32,724 nt of DNA from an uncultured Pelagibacteraceae bacterium (lineage in GTDB: Bacteria > Pseudomonadota > Alphaproteobacteria > Pelagibacterales > Pelagibacteraceae). The position numbers were made by a program, and so were the translations under genes. Positions 32,265 through 32,724 of this stretch are shown piece by piece (position 1 is the stretch's first letter; each line of letters starts with the position of its first letter). The stretch is from assembly GCA_902560855.1 (NCBI GenBank), contig CACENJ010000011.1, positions 1-32,724 of the forward strand, written 5' to 3'. The notes below the pieces were generated by a model, which worked only from the letters and a program-made list of their open reading frames with translations, was not told the origin of the DNA and made no database searches.

Positions 32265-32724
32265 TTAAAAGTTAATTAAGTTTTCGATTAATTTTTGGTT
32301 AATTTCAGTACTTGAGGCTAGTACTTTTATATTTTCTTTTTCGTTTGTATCAATATTATTAATTAAACCACCAGCTTCTTTAATCAAAATAATACCTGCG
32401 GCTATATCCCATATATTTAAATTCTTTTGAAAGTATCCATCAAACTTTCCAGCAGCTACATAAGCCATATCAAGGGCAGCACTGCCTGATTTTCTAATTG
32501 TGATATTTTTTTTTATTTTAGTTTCTTCAATATCATTTCCTCCAGTTGCAAACAAACACTCTTCCAAATTTTTTTTATTAGAAACTCGGATTCTTTGATT
32601 ATTGCAATAAGCTCCATTATTTTTTTCGGCATAAAACATTTCATCTTTTATGGGATCAAAAATTAATCCAGAAATAATTTCATTTTTTGATTTTAAAGCT
32701 ATCGAAATTGCAAAATGTGGAACG
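32265..32724 (-). CDS. suhB: Inositol-1-monophosphatase family protein, 5' end cut by window edge
   Basis: The frame is open from the right edge to a stop at 32265; 153 codons are visible and the N-terminus, with the first metal-binding motif, is missing. The visible part starts [10 protein letters not shown], then [20 protein letters not shown] and [12 protein letters not shown], the usual run after G-T-x-N-F in inositol monophosphatases. The C-terminal [17 protein letters not shown] is the second signature motif, with the metal-binding Asp. An internal ATG at 32639 is not the start. The family hydrolyses inositol or other sugar monophosphates; SuhB also has RNA-related roles in other bacteria. 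The gene symbol is a family-level suggestion. Confidence 0.9.
   Translation of the reverse strand, partial: VPHFAISIALKSKNEIISGLIFDPIKDEMFYAEKNNGAYCNNQRIRVSNKKNLEECLFATGGNDIEETKIKKNITIRKSGSAALDMAYVAAGKFDGYFQKNLNIWDIAAGIILIKEAGGLINNIDTNEKENIKVLASSTEINQKLIENLINF

Noticed and set aside
1..32724. Mobile elements, integrases, prophage genes, toxin-antitoxin pairs or CRISPR repeats
   Set aside because: None was found on reading either strand; island variability, if present, is not explained by a visible mobility gene.

Overview
The window looks like a chromosomal segment of a SAR11 alphaproteobacterium (Candidatus Pelagibacter or a close relative). The sequence is extremely AT-rich, with poly-A/T runs inside genes, very short intergenic gaps, frequent 1-38 nt gene overlaps and few Shine-Dalgarno sites. 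The right part carries an alphaproteobacterial gene set: an orphan 5S rRNA, Cys-free L36, split transhydrogenase pntAA-pntAB-pntB, S21, initiator tRNA, a DUF1013/TrcR-type regulator and L31. In cultured SAR11 the 5S gene is separated from 16S-23S by a large hypervariable island of surface-polysaccharide genes. The left 24.3 kb matches that layout, so the 23S gene should lie beyond the left edge.

Region 1 (1-9162), envelope genes. It holds a truncated family-4 glycosyltransferase, an O-antigen-ligase/polymerase-like membrane protein, a GT-C-like membrane protein, a CgeB-like glycosyltransferase, a flippase-type ABC exporter, a divergent sugar-phosphate cyclase (3-dehydroquinate synthase family), and a divergently transcribed capsule-type glycosyltransferase-like protein.

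Region 2 (9159-15411, minus strand), a compact seven-gene operon: sugar N-formyltransferase, WlbA/WbpB-like Gfo/Idh/MocA dehydrogenase, DegT-type aminotransferase, KdsB-like CMP-ulosonate synthetase, second Gfo/Idh/MocA dehydrogenase, GmhA-like SIS isomerase, SDR oxidoreductase. Together they suggest synthesis of a CMP-activated, probably N-formylated amino-ulosonate or a similar unusual sugar. The divergent plus-strand genes at 15446-18308 (radical SAM/SPASM protein, HpcH/HpaI pyruvate aldolase, sulfotransferase-like P-loop protein) may supply or decorate the same glycan.

Region 3 (18305-24319): a second GT-C-like membrane protein, three family-2 glycosyltransferases (two are tandem paralogues), and gmd-fcl for GDP-L-fucose.

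Region 4 (24325-32724): a 5S rRNA with its own apparent sigma70 promoter, and an NAD-dependent epimerase only 12-13 nt behind it with no terminator between. Then come rpmJ, pntAA-pntAB-pntB, a transaldolase-family gene and a TPR-methyltransferase. On the minus strand lie a truncated inositol monophosphatase, rpmE, the trcR-like gene, rpsU and tRNA-fMet. rpsU appears to start at an AUU codon behind a perfect GGAGG, and the initiator tRNA lies 4 nt beyond its stop codon.

No intergenic stretch exceeds 300 bases. I saw no transposase, integrase, phage gene, CRISPR array or convincing intrinsic terminator.
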